Positions 23,637 through 33,620 of a DNA stretch of 44,272 nucleotides are shown here, one piece after another. Made by a program: the position numbers and the translations under genes. The notes beneath the pieces are model-generated. The model did no database searches and was not told where the DNA came from. It was given only the letters and a program-made list of their open reading frames with translations. The stretch comes from JAAYZQ01 sp034428935 (GTDB lineage Bacteria; Chloroflexota; Anaerolineae; JAAYZQ01), in NCBI GenBank assembly GCA_034428935.1, contig DAOUHB010000221.1, positions 1 to 44,272 of the forward strand, in the 5' to 3' direction. Every line of letters begins with the position of its first letter. The stretch's first letter is position 1.

Positions 23637-26600
23637 TCACGCCTTTTCCACCCCCAGGGTGATGGGCTGCCCGTCGAGCTTGAAGGATTCCTTGCGGCTG
23701 GCGCTGCCGGGCACCGGCCCGGGTACCAGCTCGGTGCTAAGTGTCTCGGCCCGAATATAGTCTGCCCACTCGTGCATCACGGCCGCCAGCTCCTCGCCGG
23801 CGTCATAGTAGGTGACGATGCGGTCGTCGAGCTGGAAGCCGGCCTCCTTGCGCTGTGTCTGGATGCGGCGCACAAGGTCGCGGGCCAGGCCCTCGCGGAC
23901 CAGCTCGGGGGTCATCTGGACGTCGACGGCGACCACCACGCCCCGCTCCTCGGCCACGGCATAGCCTTCGCGGCCGTGGATGCGCACCTCGACCTCTTCG
24001 GGCAGCAGCTCGATCGCCGGCTCGCCGTCGCCCAGGTCCACCACGACGCTGGAGCCGGCCTGGAAGCGCCGTGCCAGGCTGCCGGCTTCCATGGCAGCCA
24101 CAGCCTGGCGCAGCTTCGGGAAGCGCCGGCCGTGCTTTTTCCCCAGGATGTTGGGCAGCAGGCCGATCTCGTAGCGCACCAGGTCGGCCTCTTCGGCCAC
24201 GAACTCGACCTCCTTGACGTTCAGCTCGTCGCTGACCAGCTCCGCCAGGCTGCCTGGCAGGCCGCCAGCGCCCTGCCTGGTATAGACCAGCGCCCGGGCC
24301 AGGGGCTGCCGCAGCTTGACGTTGGACGTGCTGCGCGCCGAGCGGCCCAGGGCGGCGATTTGCGTGGCCAGGCCCATGCGCTCCAGCAGCTCCTGGTCGA
24401 TGGCCGCCTCGTCGACCTGAGGCCAGGCGCAGTGATGCACGCTCTCGCAGGCGCTCTCGTCCACGCGGCGGACCAGGTTCTGGTACATGACCTCCGTGAC
24501 AAAGGGCACCATGGGCGCCAGCAGCTTGGCCAGGGTCAGGAGCACCTGGTAGAGGGTGGAGTAGGCCGCCTTCTTGTCGGTGTCCTGCTCGCTCTTCCAG
24601 AAGCGCCGCCGGCTGCGGCGCACGTACCAGTTGGTCAGGTCGTCCAGAAGTGGCTCGATGGCCAGGGTCGCCGCGTAGGGGTCATAGTCCTCCATGGCGT
24701 CGGTGACCCGGGCAACCACCTGGTTCAGGCGCGCCAGGATCCAGCGGTCCAGGGGCTGCAGATCGGCCGGCGGCACCGGGCTGCCGGGCTGCCAGCCGTC
24801 GATGTTGGCATAGGTCACAAAGAAGGAATAGACGTTCCACAGCGGGATCAGGAAGCGGCGCCGGACCTCGTCGGCTCGCTGGTAGCCAAAGAGCAGGTTG
24901 TTCTCCGGCTTGTGGGCGCAATACATCCAGCGCATCACGTCCACGCCCATGGTGTCGGCGGCGTCGTTGAACTCGATCGAGTTGCCCCAGCTCTTGTGCA
25001 TGGGGCGGCCGTCCTCGGCATAGAGGGTGGCGTACGTCTGTACCGCGCGGAACGGCGCCCGGCGCTCCATGATGGTGCTCATGGCCAGCATGGAGTAGAA
25101 CCAGTTGCGGAACTGGCCAGGAAAGCTCTCGGTGATGAGGTCGGCCGGGAACCACTTGTTCCAGTATTCGCGATCGGTGCGATAGCGCAGGGTGGAGTAG
25201 GCGACGATGCCGGCGTCCAGCCAGGGGTTGCCCACGTCGGCGATGCGGCTCGCCGTCCCGCCGCAGTTCTGGCAGCGGATCTTGACGGCGTCGACGTAGG
25301 GCCGGTGGGGCGGGCGTCCCTCGAAGGCTTCCCAGCCGGCGATGGCCTTTTCCTTCAGCTCTGCCTCGCTGCCCACCACGTCGAACCAGCCGCACTCCGG
25401 GCACTTCCAGATGGGCAGGGCCAGGCCCCAGTAGCGCTTCTTGGAGATCATCCAGTCGTGCATGTTGCGCAGCCAGTCCATCTCCCGCTCGTAGCCAAAG
25501 GAGGGGATCCAGCGCGTGTCCTGCACCGAGTCCATGATCTGGTAGCGGAGCCGGCTGTCCTTCTCTTCCGCGGTCACTTTCTCGTAGGGCTTGTCCAGGG
25601 GCTCGCCCATGTTGATGAACCACTCGTCAACCAGGCGAAAGACCAGCTCCTCGTGACAGCGCCAGCAAACGGGGTAGCGGTGCGTGAAATCCTGGAGGCG
25701 GTAGAGCAGGCCCTTGCCCTGCAGGTCCACAAAGATGGGCTGCGCCGTCTCGTGGACGTTCATGCCCGTCAACCAATCAAAGCCTTCGATGAACAGGCCG
25801 GCCTCGTTCAGGGGCGCCAGGGCAGGCAGGTCGTACTTTTTGCCCAGCTGGTAGTCTTCGGCGCCGCAGCCGGGGGCGATGTGCACGATGCCGGTGCCCT
25901 CCGCTTCGCCCACCTCCTCCCAGAGGATGACACGGTGGGCTGTGCTGGCGCCGCTCTGGCGCTGGGCAGGCAGCTCATCAAAGGGGCCTTCGTAGGTCCA
26001 GCCCTCCAGGTCTCTGCCCGGCCTCTCCTCCAGGACCGTGTAGGGGCCGCGCACGGCGTTGCCCACTGCGCCCTTGCTGAGCCAGAAGTGTGTCCCGTCG
26101 TTCTCCACCAGGACGTAGGGCAGGTCGGGGTGGACGGCAGCCGCGACGTTGCTCGTCAGCGTCCAGGGCGTGGTGGTCCACACCAGCAGGCTCTCGCCGG
26201 GCCGCTCGCGCAAGGGAAAGCGCAGGAACACGCTGGGATGGGTGAGTTCCTGGTAGCCCTCGGTGACGATCTCGTGCTGGCTGATGCCTGTGCCACAGCG
26301 GGCGCACCAGGGCATGACGTCCGTGCCCTGGTAAATCCAGCCCTTGTCGTGGCACTTTTTCAGGGCGGTCCAGATGTTATAGTTGTTCTCGTTGCTGAAG
26401 GTATAGTAGCTGCCGCCCATCTCGGGCAGGCCCAGCCGGCCGACGATCATCTCCACTGTGTCGGTCACCGGCCCCTGCGGCCCCTCGACGGTGATGACCT
26501 GCGCGGGGTCCTCGGCCATCCTGGCCTTCAGGTAGCGCAGTTGGTCGGTGTCGTTCCAGTCCATCCAGTAGCCCAGGCGGATGGATTGGGCGGTCTGCAC

Positions 26601-26987
26601 GGCCGAGTACTCCAGGACGCGCTGCTTGCACAGGTTGACAAACTCGGCCAGGCCAAACTCCTCGATGTCGCGCTTGGACTGGAAGCCGCGTTCCTTCTCC
26701 ACCTCCACCTCGACCCAAAGGCCCTGGCAGTCAAAGCCGTTCTGCCAGCGCTCGTCCATGCCCCGCATGGCCCTGTAGCGCTGAAAGATGTCCTTGTAGG
26801 TGCGTCCCCAGGCGTGGTGCACCCCCATGGGGTTGTTGGCCGTGATGGGGCCGTCGATGAAGGAGAACGTGGCGTTGCCCTGGTTCTTGGCCTGGAGCTT
26901 GCGGAAGGCATCGCTGCGCTTCCAGAAGTCGAGCACCCGGTGCTCCTGCTCGACCAGGTCTACCTGATTGGGTACGGGTTCAAACAT
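23637..26987 (-). CDS. ileS: Isoleucyl-tRNA synthetase, type 2-like, with swapped HIGH motif
   Basis: The 1116-residue enzyme charges tRNA-Ile. The N-terminal half of the Rossmann fold has NPMGVHHAWGR at residues 52-62, where class I synthetases normally have HxGH. The KMSKS loop is MHKSWGNS. The editing domain has WTTTPWTLTSN. Cysteine pairs CPECG and CQNCGG match the zinc insertion of the eukaryote-like (type 2) branch. A long C-terminal domain binds the anticodon and ends GVEKA. The GVHH swap is the arrangement reported for a mupirocin-hyper-resistant IleRS2 group in Bacillaceae. The gene lies 21 nt after an alaX-like gene under a common T-box. Confidence 0.95.
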   Translation of the reverse strand: MFEPVPNQVDLVEQEHRVLDFWKRSDAFRKLQAKNQGNATFSFIDGPITANNPMGVHHAWGRTYKDIFQRYRAMRGMDERWQNGFDCQGLWVEVEVEKERGFQSKRDIEEFGLAEFVNLCKQRVLEYSAVQTAQSIRLGYWMDWNDTDQLRYLKARMAEDPAQVITVEGPQGPVTDTVEMIVGRLGLPEMGGSYYTFSNENNYNIWTALKKCHDKGWIYQGTDVMPWCARCGTGISQHEIVTEGYQELTHPSVFLRFPLRERPGESLLVWTTTPWTLTSNVAAAVHPDLPYVLVENDGTHFWLSKGAVGNAVRGPYTVLEERPGRDLEGWTYEGPFDELPAQRQSGASTAHRVILWEEVGEAEGTGIVHIAPGCGAEDYQLGKKYDLPALAPLNEAGLFIEGFDWLTGMNVHETAQPIFVDLQGKGLLYRLQDFTHRYPVCWRCHEELVFRLVDEWFINMGEPLDKPYEKVTAEEKDSRLRYQIMDSVQDTRWIPSFGYEREMDWLRNMHDWMISKKRYWGLALPIWKCPECGWFDVVGSEAELKEKAIAGWEAFEGRPPHRPYVDAVKIRCQNCGGTASRIADVGNPWLDAGIVAYSTLRYRTDREYWNKWFPADLITESFPGQFRNWFYSMLAMSTIMERRAPFRAVQTYATLYAEDGRPMHKSWGNSIEFNDAADTMGVDVMRWMYCAHKPENNLLFGYQRADEVRRRFLIPLWNVYSFFVTYANIDGWQPGSPVPPADLQPLDRWILARLNQVVARVTDAMEDYDPYAATLAIEPLLDDLTNWYVRRSRRRFWKSEQDTDKKAAYSTLYQVLLTLAKLLAPMVPFVTEVMYQNLVRRVDESACESVHHCAWPQVDEAAIDQELLERMGLATQIAALGRSARSTSNVKLRQPLARALVYTRQGAGGLPGSLAELVSDELNVKEVEFVAEEADLVRYEIGLLPNILGKKHGRRFPKLRQAVAAMEAGSLARRFQAGSSVVVDLGDGEPAIELLPEEVEVRIHGREGYAVAEERGVVVAVDVQMTPELVREGLARDLVRRIQTQRKEAGFQLDDRIVTYYDAGEELAAVMHEWADYIRAETLSTELVPGPVPGSASRKESFKLDGQPITLGVEKA

Positions 26988-27008
26988 GCTACCTCCACGA
27001 AACCACTT

Positions 27009-27719
27009 CTATGGCTCTAATTCGATATAGATGCGCTTGTTGATGGCGCCTTTGCTCTTGTAGTCGACCACCCGGACACGCCCCACCTCGCCGGTGCCGG
27101 CCACGTGCGTGCCGCCGTCGGCCTGCAGATCCAGCCCGACGATCTCGACGGTGCGCACCTCCTGGATCTGGGGTGGCAGCAGGTTGATCTTGGTCCGGAT
27201 CAGGTCCGGGATCTGGAAGGCCACCTCGCGGGGCAGGATCGAGACGCGGACGGGATGCTGCTTCTCGATCTCGGCATTGACGCGCGCCTCGATCTCGGAC
27301 ACCAGCTCCTTCTGCATGGTCTCGAACTCAAAGTCCATGCGGCCCTGCAGGGGCTCCATGTTGCCGCCCGTGACCTGCGCGCCCCAGTCGCGCCAGACCA
27401 CGCCGCAAAGCACGTGGAGGGCCGTGTGGGTGCGCATGAGCTGGTAGCGCCGCTCCCAGTCCAACGTGCCGCCCACGGCCGTGCTGGCCGGGGGCACCTC
27501 GCCGTCCAGCGTATGCCAGACGTCGTCGCCGCGCTTTTGCACCTTGACCACTCGCCCCGCGCCGCCTTCCCAGGAGAGGGTGCCCGTGTCGTGGGGCTGG
27601 CCGCCGCCCCCGGGGTAGAACGCCGTCCGGTCGAGGGCCACGGCCTGCCCATCGACGGCGGTGACCACCGCCTCGAACTCGCGAATGTAGCTGTCCGTTT
27701 GGTACAGTTGCTCGGTCAT
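27009..27719 (-). CDS. AlaX-type alanyl-tRNA editing protein
   Basis: The ATG at 27719 follows GGAGAGG and gives 236 residues; the frame upstream belongs to the T-box leader. The protein has the freestanding editing fold: DRTAFYPGGGGQPHDTGTL, the metal motif HTALH (His98, His102) and DGGTHVAGTGEVG. In AlaRS and many AlaX proteins the last motif is CGGTH; here Asp201 replaces the Cys ligand while His205 stays. AlaX proteins remove Ser or Gly from mischarged tRNA-Ala. Co-transcription with ileS under an isoleucine-type T-box is unexpected for an alanine-specific editor and may indicate another specificity. Confidence 0.87.
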   Translation of the reverse strand: MTEQLYQTDSYIREFEAVVTAVDGQAVALDRTAFYPGGGGQPHDTGTLSWEGGAGRVVKVQKRGDDVWHTLDGEVPPASTAVGGTLDWERRYQLMRTHTALHVLCGVVWRDWGAQVTGGNMEPLQGRMDFEFETMQKELVSEIEARVNAEIEKQHPVRVSILPREVAFQIPDLIRTKINLLPPQIQEVRTVEIVGLDLQADGGTHVAGTGEVGRVRVVDYKSKGAINKRIYIELEP

Positions 27720-27773
27720 GTTCCTCTCCTGTCCGAAAACTCGTGCCGTCCGGCGCGCGATCGCGCTGCCAAC

Positions 27774-27809
27774 AAAAAAAGCGCCCCATCCCCAAGGGAC
27801 GAGAGCGCC
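27774..27809 (-). terminator. Intrinsic terminator of the T-box leader
   Basis: On the minus strand GGCGCTCTCGTCCC can pair with GGGATGGGGCGC (with a small internal mismatch), directly followed by seven T at 27780-27774. It lies between the T-box sequence and the alaX ATG, as expected for transcription attenuation. Confidence 0.85.
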
Positions 27810-28112
27810 GTAAGACACCCCCGCGGTACCACCCTTCTTAGCGTAACCGCTCGCTCTTTCGGGTACGGCCGGCCAGCGGCGATACCCGTGCCCTTGTAAC
27901 GGTGGGCAACTCCGGCCAAGTCTACTGATCCGCACCGCGGACGTTCGGTTGGCGGCTCCGGGAGGATATTCAGCGGGTTTTCCGCATCTGGCTTGCACCC
28001 CTCGGGCCAGACTCTCTGGGCGTTCCGCCGCGCCTACTCGTTCCCTTCACAGCCGGTGGGCGACTATTCGATTTGTCTCCTTGCCCCGGAGGCAACCTGC
28101 TGCCTACCGAGG
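27774..28112 (-). promoter_or_regulatory. T-box riboswitch leader, isoleucine-type specifier
   Basis: Reading the minus strand, the leader has the stem I element GGGAACGAGTA (28045-28035) and a specifier segment GAATATCC with AUC at 27967-27965. It then has the near-invariant T-box sequence AAGGGTGGTACCGCGG (27836-27821) and finally a terminator. Uncharged tRNA pairs with the specifier and with the T-box bulge to form an antiterminator. AUC is an isoleucine codon, which fits ileS as second gene of the operon. The specifier was assigned by pattern position, not by a computed fold. Confidence 0.9.
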
Positions 28113-28118
28113 GGCTGC

Positions 28119-28147
28119 ATTCTACCACACACCGGGAAAAAATGCAA
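28119..28147 (-). promoter_or_regulatory. Promoter of the alaX-ileS operon
   Basis: On the minus strand TTGCAT (28147-28142), a 17-nt spacer and TAGAAT (28124-28119) place the start of transcription near 28112, just before the T-box leader. Confidence 0.7.
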
Positions 28148-28170
28148 ACCGGGCCGGCGGGCGTAGGCGC

Positions 28171-28389
28171 CTGCCCGGCCTGGATTGGCCCCTCAGCCAC
28201 ACGCCAGCCGATGAGGTAGCCGTCGAAGCGGCGATGCTTGTCCTCGACCTGATGATCGCCTCTGGCGACTATCGCCTGGTGATCCTGGATGGCATCCACC
28301 AGGCAGTGTCTCGCCATCTGCTGAAGGCGGCTGTGCTGCAGCGCCTCGCTGCAAGCTCCTCCAACCGTACGCGACTTGCCATGACCTGA
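28171..28389 (+). pseudogene. Decayed cobO-like (cobalamin adenosyltransferase) 3' fragment
   Basis: The plus-strand frame from 28171 reads LPGLDWPLSH, then about 25 residues later LMIASGDYRLVILDGIHQAV, then VLQRLAA and RTRLAMT before a TGA. This follows the CobO/BtuR order G-F/L-T-W, a helix, IASG.YDLVILDEI..AV, ..L and TRL.MTGR. The Glu of LDEI is lost and the stop falls exactly where the Gly-Arg of MTGR should be. The N-terminal P-loop half is absent, its place taken by the T-box promoter region. I see no start codon or ribosome binding site, so this is a relic. The 28148-28465 stretch holds nothing else I can recognise. Confidence 0.5.
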
Positions 28390-28465
28390 ACTGGAATGTG
28401 CAGTCCAGAAATGTGAAATGCACCGGGAGGTCCGGGGCACGGGCCCCGGCGACGGGCAAGGTCGC

Positions 28466-29590
28466 TCAGAGGCCAAACACCTCAGCCTGTATGGCCGGCA
28501 GGTTGTCGCCGGCGATCCAGCCCTGCCCGGCGGCGTGCCGGGCCATCACCAGGCTGTCGGCGGCCAGGACGAGGGTGCTGCCCGCGGCGCTCACCTGCCG
28601 TGCCAGCTCTTCGATGATCGCGGGGTCAGCGTCGGGCACCACGTCGCGGATATAGACGGCCAGGATGCGGTCCCGGTTCTCGGCGACGACCTGGGCATAG
28701 ATCTCGGGATCTTCCTCGCCGCTGTCGCCCACGAGGACAAAGGGCAAGTGGGGGTACATCTCCAGGATGGGCCGGATCTGGGCCAGCTTGTAGGCGCGGC
28801 TTTCGGTGGGCAGGAACTCGTGGGGATAGACGCCCCAGTTCCGCAACAGGACCGGCCCGGGGGGAATCCCCTGCAGGTTCATGAACTCCAGGAGCACGTC
28901 ATAGATGTTCCACGGGCTGTTGGACACGAAAAAGAGGGGATTGCCGGGCTGGCCGGGCAGGCCGGCGTGAAGGGCCCGGTAGAAGGGTGCCACCCCGGCG
29001 AACGGCAGGCGGGTGCGGGCGCTGCCCAGCATGATGGTCCGCGCTGCCCGCAGCACGTCGGTGACGTTGGTCTGGACGACCGTGTCGTCGATGTCGCTGA
29101 TGACGCCAAAGCGCGCCGTCCGGGGCGGCACCAGCACCTGTCCCTGGCCCACGGGCGGCTCAACCCGGCCCCGCGGGCGGGGCTCCAGGAGCACCAACTC
29201 CACGGGGTGCCAGCCGCCATCCTCCTCCAGGGGCTCGGACAGGCGCAGGGTCACCTCGAACATGCCCTCCTCGTCGGCCTGGATCTCCTGCTCGACCCCG
29301 CGAAAGCGGGCCAGCAGGCGAGCGTAGGGCTGCTCGCGGCTGTCCACGCGCTTGAGCATGTCGCGGAAGTTCTTCCAGGCCGATTGCTGCTCGCCGGGCG
29401 GCTCGATGCCCCGGTCTTCCAGCACGCGGCCCTTCAAGTGCAGCTCCGTGGTGGTGCCATAGCCGCGGTAGGCCTCGATGTGGAGGGGGCCCGGACCGCC
29501 CAGGGCCCGGCGGAGGCCGTACTTGGCCGCATCGAAACGCTGCTCCACGGCGTGGATCAGCGGCGCCAACCTTCGCTGCCAGCTCGCCAT
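28466..29590 (-). CDS. App1-type phosphatase domain protein (DUF2183)
   Basis: The 374-residue protein has an N-terminal beta-rich domain with AYRGYGTTTELHLKGRVLED, common in bacterial App1 relatives. A HAD-like phosphatase domain follows, with GVISDIDDTVVQTNVTDVL (the DxDxT nucleophile), FFVSNSPWNIYDVL, the Lys in YKLAQI and LVGDSGEEDPEIY. Yeast App1 is a phosphatidate phosphatase; bacterial members are poorly studied and their substrate is unknown. No signal peptide or membrane helix is seen. The ATG lies 19 nt after the RNase H-like gene, so the two are probably co-transcribed. Confidence 0.88.
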   Translation of the reverse strand: MASWQRRLAPLIHAVEQRFDAAKYGLRRALGGPGPLHIEAYRGYGTTTELHLKGRVLEDRGIEPPGEQQSAWKNFRDMLKRVDSREQPYARLLARFRGVEQEIQADEEGMFEVTLRLSEPLEEDGGWHPVELVLLEPRPRGRVEPPVGQGQVLVPPRTARFGVISDIDDTVVQTNVTDVLRAARTIMLGSARTRLPFAGVAPFYRALHAGLPGQPGNPLFFVSNSPWNIYDVLLEFMNLQGIPPGPVLLRNWGVYPHEFLPTESRAYKLAQIRPILEMYPHLPFVLVGDSGEEDPEIYAQVVAENRDRILAVYIRDVVPDADPAIIEELARQVSAAGSTLVLAADSLVMARHAAGQGWIAGDNLPAIQAEVFGL

Positions 29591-29609
29591 CCGGTCCCTC
29601 GGAGTCGGG

Positions 29610-30182
29610 CTAATGGCCCAGGACCCGCACGCTCTCGGCGCGGGGCTGCGCCTTCAGGTCGACGTTGCCAAAGCGGCGCAGCAGCTCGCGGGCGCGATCG
29701 CGCCTTTCGGCCATGCGGGCTTCCCTGGCCTTCCAGCGCCCCTGGACCTGGTTGATCACCAGGGCGCTGTCGCCCCGGATCTCCAGGGCGAATTCCCCGG
29801 GCTGGCGCCCGGCCTCTTCGATGCGATGGGTGAGGTCTTGCAGGGCGGCGATGAGGGTATCGTACTCGGCTTCGTTGTTGGTGTAGCCGCCGCCGAACTC
29901 CAGGCGCTCCAGCCGGCTGGCGCCGTCTTGCAGGCGGGTGAGGGCATAGCTGCCGTACCCCTGCCCAGGATTGCCGCGGCTGCCGCCGTCAAAGATGATG
30001 AGATAGTCGGGGCCCTCGCGCCGGGGGGCGGGCCGCGGTTCCCTGGCGGCGGGTGGCACGGCCCCGGGCTGCTGCGGCGGGGGGAGGTGACCCCGGGCAG
30101 CCAGGATGTCGAACAGGCGTTGCCTGTCTTCGGGCCGGAGGCGAGAGATCTGGTCGGCGAGCTTGTTAACGGCGTCGCTCAC
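29610..30182 (-). CDS. RNase H-like protein with N-terminal extension
   Basis: The 190-residue protein has an N-terminal helical region with a Pro-rich linker (1-57), then an RNase H fold. It has IIFDGGSRGNPGQG (Asp65), TNNEAEY (Glu104) and IRGDSALVINQVQG (Asp138), three of the four catalytic carboxylates. The fourth, normally in the sequence N..AD near the end, is not found; the protein ends QPRAESVRVLGH. It resembles the double-Psi RnhA-like group often annotated as reverse-transcriptase-like or RNase HI. Activity on RNA-DNA hybrids is likely but unproven. It lies 12 nt after the metallo-hydrolase gene. Confidence 0.85.
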   Translation of the reverse strand: MSDAVNKLADQISRLRPEDRQRLFDILAARGHLPPPQQPGAVPPAAREPRPAPRREGPDYLIIFDGGSRGNPGQGYGSYALTRLQDGASRLERLEFGGGYTNNEAEYDTLIAALQDLTHRIEEAGRQPGEFALEIRGDSALVINQVQGRWKAREARMAERRDRARELLRRFGNVDLKAQPRAESVRVLGH

Positions 30183-30194
30183 GGTGCCCTCTCC

Positions 30195-31040
30195 CTACGC
30201 CGCTGCTTGCTGGTACTCTCGCCGGATCTCGTTGTACAGATAGTCGAGGTTGGCCAGGTGCAGGCGCTGCACAAGTCCGCCCAGGGGGATCCGTGACTTG
30301 CCGCAGTCCTCGATGTCGATCTTGGCCAGCGCCGAACGCGGCTGGCCTCGCTCCACGATGGTCCGCACCTTCTTGTCGATGCAGCGCAGGTAGGCGATGC
30401 TGCTGTCCACCGTCTCGTCGATCTCGCCGCGCAGGAGCACGCCGCCGTGGCCCTGGACGACGTTCTCCAGGTTCAGCGACTTGATCTGGCGCAAGGATTT
30501 GGCCAGTTCCTCGGAGTTGCCGCGCACGATGAGGGGCACCGGGGTGACGACGTCGCTCGCCACCAGTACCTTGTCCTCGCGCAGGTGGGCCATGATGGCA
30601 TCGGGGGCATGGCCGGGCGCGTGCATGAGGTGGATGGTCTTTTCGCCCAGCCGCAAGAGCAGGTCGGTCTCAAAGACCAACTGCGGGATCCGCAGCTCCA
30701 CGTGGGCCAGGGCCGGGGTCTGGGCCTTGGCCTGGGCCAGGCTCTCGGCCCCCACCTTGAGCAGGGTTTCGCGCGTCAGCCGGTGGCTGATGAGCTCTGC
30801 TTCGGGAAAGAGATAGCTGCCATAGATGTGATCGGCGTGGTGGTGGGTCAGGATCACGTAGCGAATGCCCGCGGGGCAACGCTCCAGGGCGAACTCGCGT
30901 AGCTGGCGGGTTTCCTGGGGAAAGGGCAGGGTATCGACGATCACTGCACCTTCGGGGGTGATGACGACGGTGGCTGAGACTTCGGCATAGAGCTGGCTGA
31001 TGAATACATAGACATCTTCGGTGACACGTTCCCGTAGCAT
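30195..31040 (-). CDS. Metallo-beta-lactamase-fold hydrolase
   Basis: The ATG at 31040 follows GGGGAG and gives 281 residues. The zinc-site motifs are all present: THHHADHIYGS (HxHxDH), APGHAPDA, VASDVVTP and VQGHGG. The N terminus VYVFISQLYAEVSATVVITP is typical for the fold. The family covers lactonases, glyoxalase II-like thioesterases and other hydrolases, and no substrate is indicated here. The C-terminal 60 residues (SSIAYLRCIDKKVRTIVERG onward) are helical and may cap the active site. It is the first gene of an apparent operon with the RNase H-like and App1-type genes. Confidence 0.87.
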   Translation of the reverse strand: MLRERVTEDVYVFISQLYAEVSATVVITPEGAVIVDTLPFPQETRQLREFALERCPAGIRYVILTHHHADHIYGSYLFPEAELISHRLTRETLLKVGAESLAQAKAQTPALAHVELRIPQLVFETDLLLRLGEKTIHLMHAPGHAPDAIMAHLREDKVLVASDVVTPVPLIVRGNSEELAKSLRQIKSLNLENVVQGHGGVLLRGEIDETVDSSIAYLRCIDKKVRTIVERGQPRSALAKIDIEDCGKSRIPLGGLVQRLHLANLDYLYNEIRREYQQAAA

Positions 31041-31074
31041 GTTGTCTCCCCGGCTTGTCGCTGGGTTCAGGATA

Positions 31075-32710
<1,636 letters not shown>

Positions 32711-32727
<17 letters not shown>

Positions 32728-33442
32728 CTGCGGCTCCTTTGACCTCGTCCGGGGAGAGGAGACGATAGCCCACACCCCATACCGTCTCGATGGCCTCGCC
32801 CAGGGGGCCCAGCTTGCGGCGCAGGCGCAGGATGGCATTGTCCACCGAGCGGTCGCCGGCGATATAGTGCTCGCCCCAGACGGCGTCCAGCAGATAGGAG
32901 CGGCTGAAGGCCCGCCCGGGCGAGCGCAACAGGAAGTGGAGCAACTCGAACTCGGTGCGCGTGAGATCGAGGGGGGCTCCGTCGAGGGTGGCGCGATAGG
33001 CCTCCGGGTCCAGCTCCAGGCCAGCATAGCGCAGGTGGGCGGTGCCCGGGCGCCGGTCCTCGGCCAGCACCTGGTGCACCTGGGAAGCGCGGCGCAGCAG
33101 GGCGCGCACGCGGGCCAGCAGCTCGCGCATGCCAAAGGGCTTGGTGACGTAATCGTCGGCGCCCACCTCCAGCCCGACGACGCGGTCGATCTCGGCGCCG
33201 CGGGCGGTGAGCATGAGCACCGGCACGCTACACGAGCGGCGGACCCGGCTCAAGACCTCCAGCCCGTCGATGCCCGGCAGCATCCAGTCCAGGATCACCA
33301 GGTCGGGCTGTGCCTCGTCAAGGGCGGCCAGGGCTGCCTCGCCATCGGCAGCGTGCACCGCCCGGTAGCCGGCGCCTTGCAGCTCGCGCACCACCACCCG
33401 CGCCAGCGCTTCTTCGTCTTCCACCACCAGAATTGTGTCCAT
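32711..33442 (-). CDS. OmpR/PhoB-family response regulator
   Basis: The 243-residue regulator has a receiver domain with acidic pocket VVEDEE, phosphorylation site LVILDWMLPG (Asp52) and VTKPFG, followed by a winged-helix domain. The DNA-binding part has LTRTEFELLHFLL and RSVDNAILRLRRKLG with VWGVGYRL, typical of the OmpR/PhoB class. AAAGGA lies before the ATG. It is encoded with the downstream histidine kinase. Regulators of this class bind 10- or 11-bp direct repeats. Confidence 0.94.
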
Positions 33443-33492
33443 GACATTCCTTTATACGACCCGTGGCTGCCGCGGTTTCGCACCACCCGGAC

Positions 33493-33521
33493 ATTATACC
33501 ATGAACCCGCCGCCGCGCTAA
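33493..33521 (-). promoter_or_regulatory. Promoter of the two-component operon
   Basis: On the minus strand TTAGCG (33521-33516), 17 nt and TATAAT (33498-33493) precede the regulator ATG by about 50 nt. The -35 box is a weak match. Confidence 0.55.
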
Positions 33522-33553
33522 GCTGGCGGGACTCCTTGCGCGGCCGGTTGTGT

Positions 33554-33582
33554 TTGCCTGCTCCCCCCTTACATGCTATACT
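33554..33582 (+). promoter_or_regulatory. Promoter of the penicillin-acylase-like gene
   Basis: TTGCCT (33554-33559), a 17-nt spacer and TATACT (33577-33582) lie 38 nt before the ATG and diverge from the two-component promoter. Confidence 0.6.
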
Positions 33583-33620
33583 CCTGTCATGGCCGGTATT
33601 GCGGAGAAGGGAGGACTCGC

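Noticed and set aside
23568..27020. A 1150-codon plus-strand frame opposite ileS
   Set aside because: It mirrors the ileS codon pattern exactly, gives no domain and has no promoter or ribosome binding site.
27720..28120. Upstream extension of the alaX frame and a minus-strand frame at 27970-28476
   Set aside because: This stretch is a T-box leader with terminator and promoter, so translation through it is very unlikely.
28193..28459. Minus-strand 88-codon frame in the gap after the T-box promoter
   Set aside because: No ribosome binding site or motif, and the opposite strand gives a better explanation as a cobO relic.
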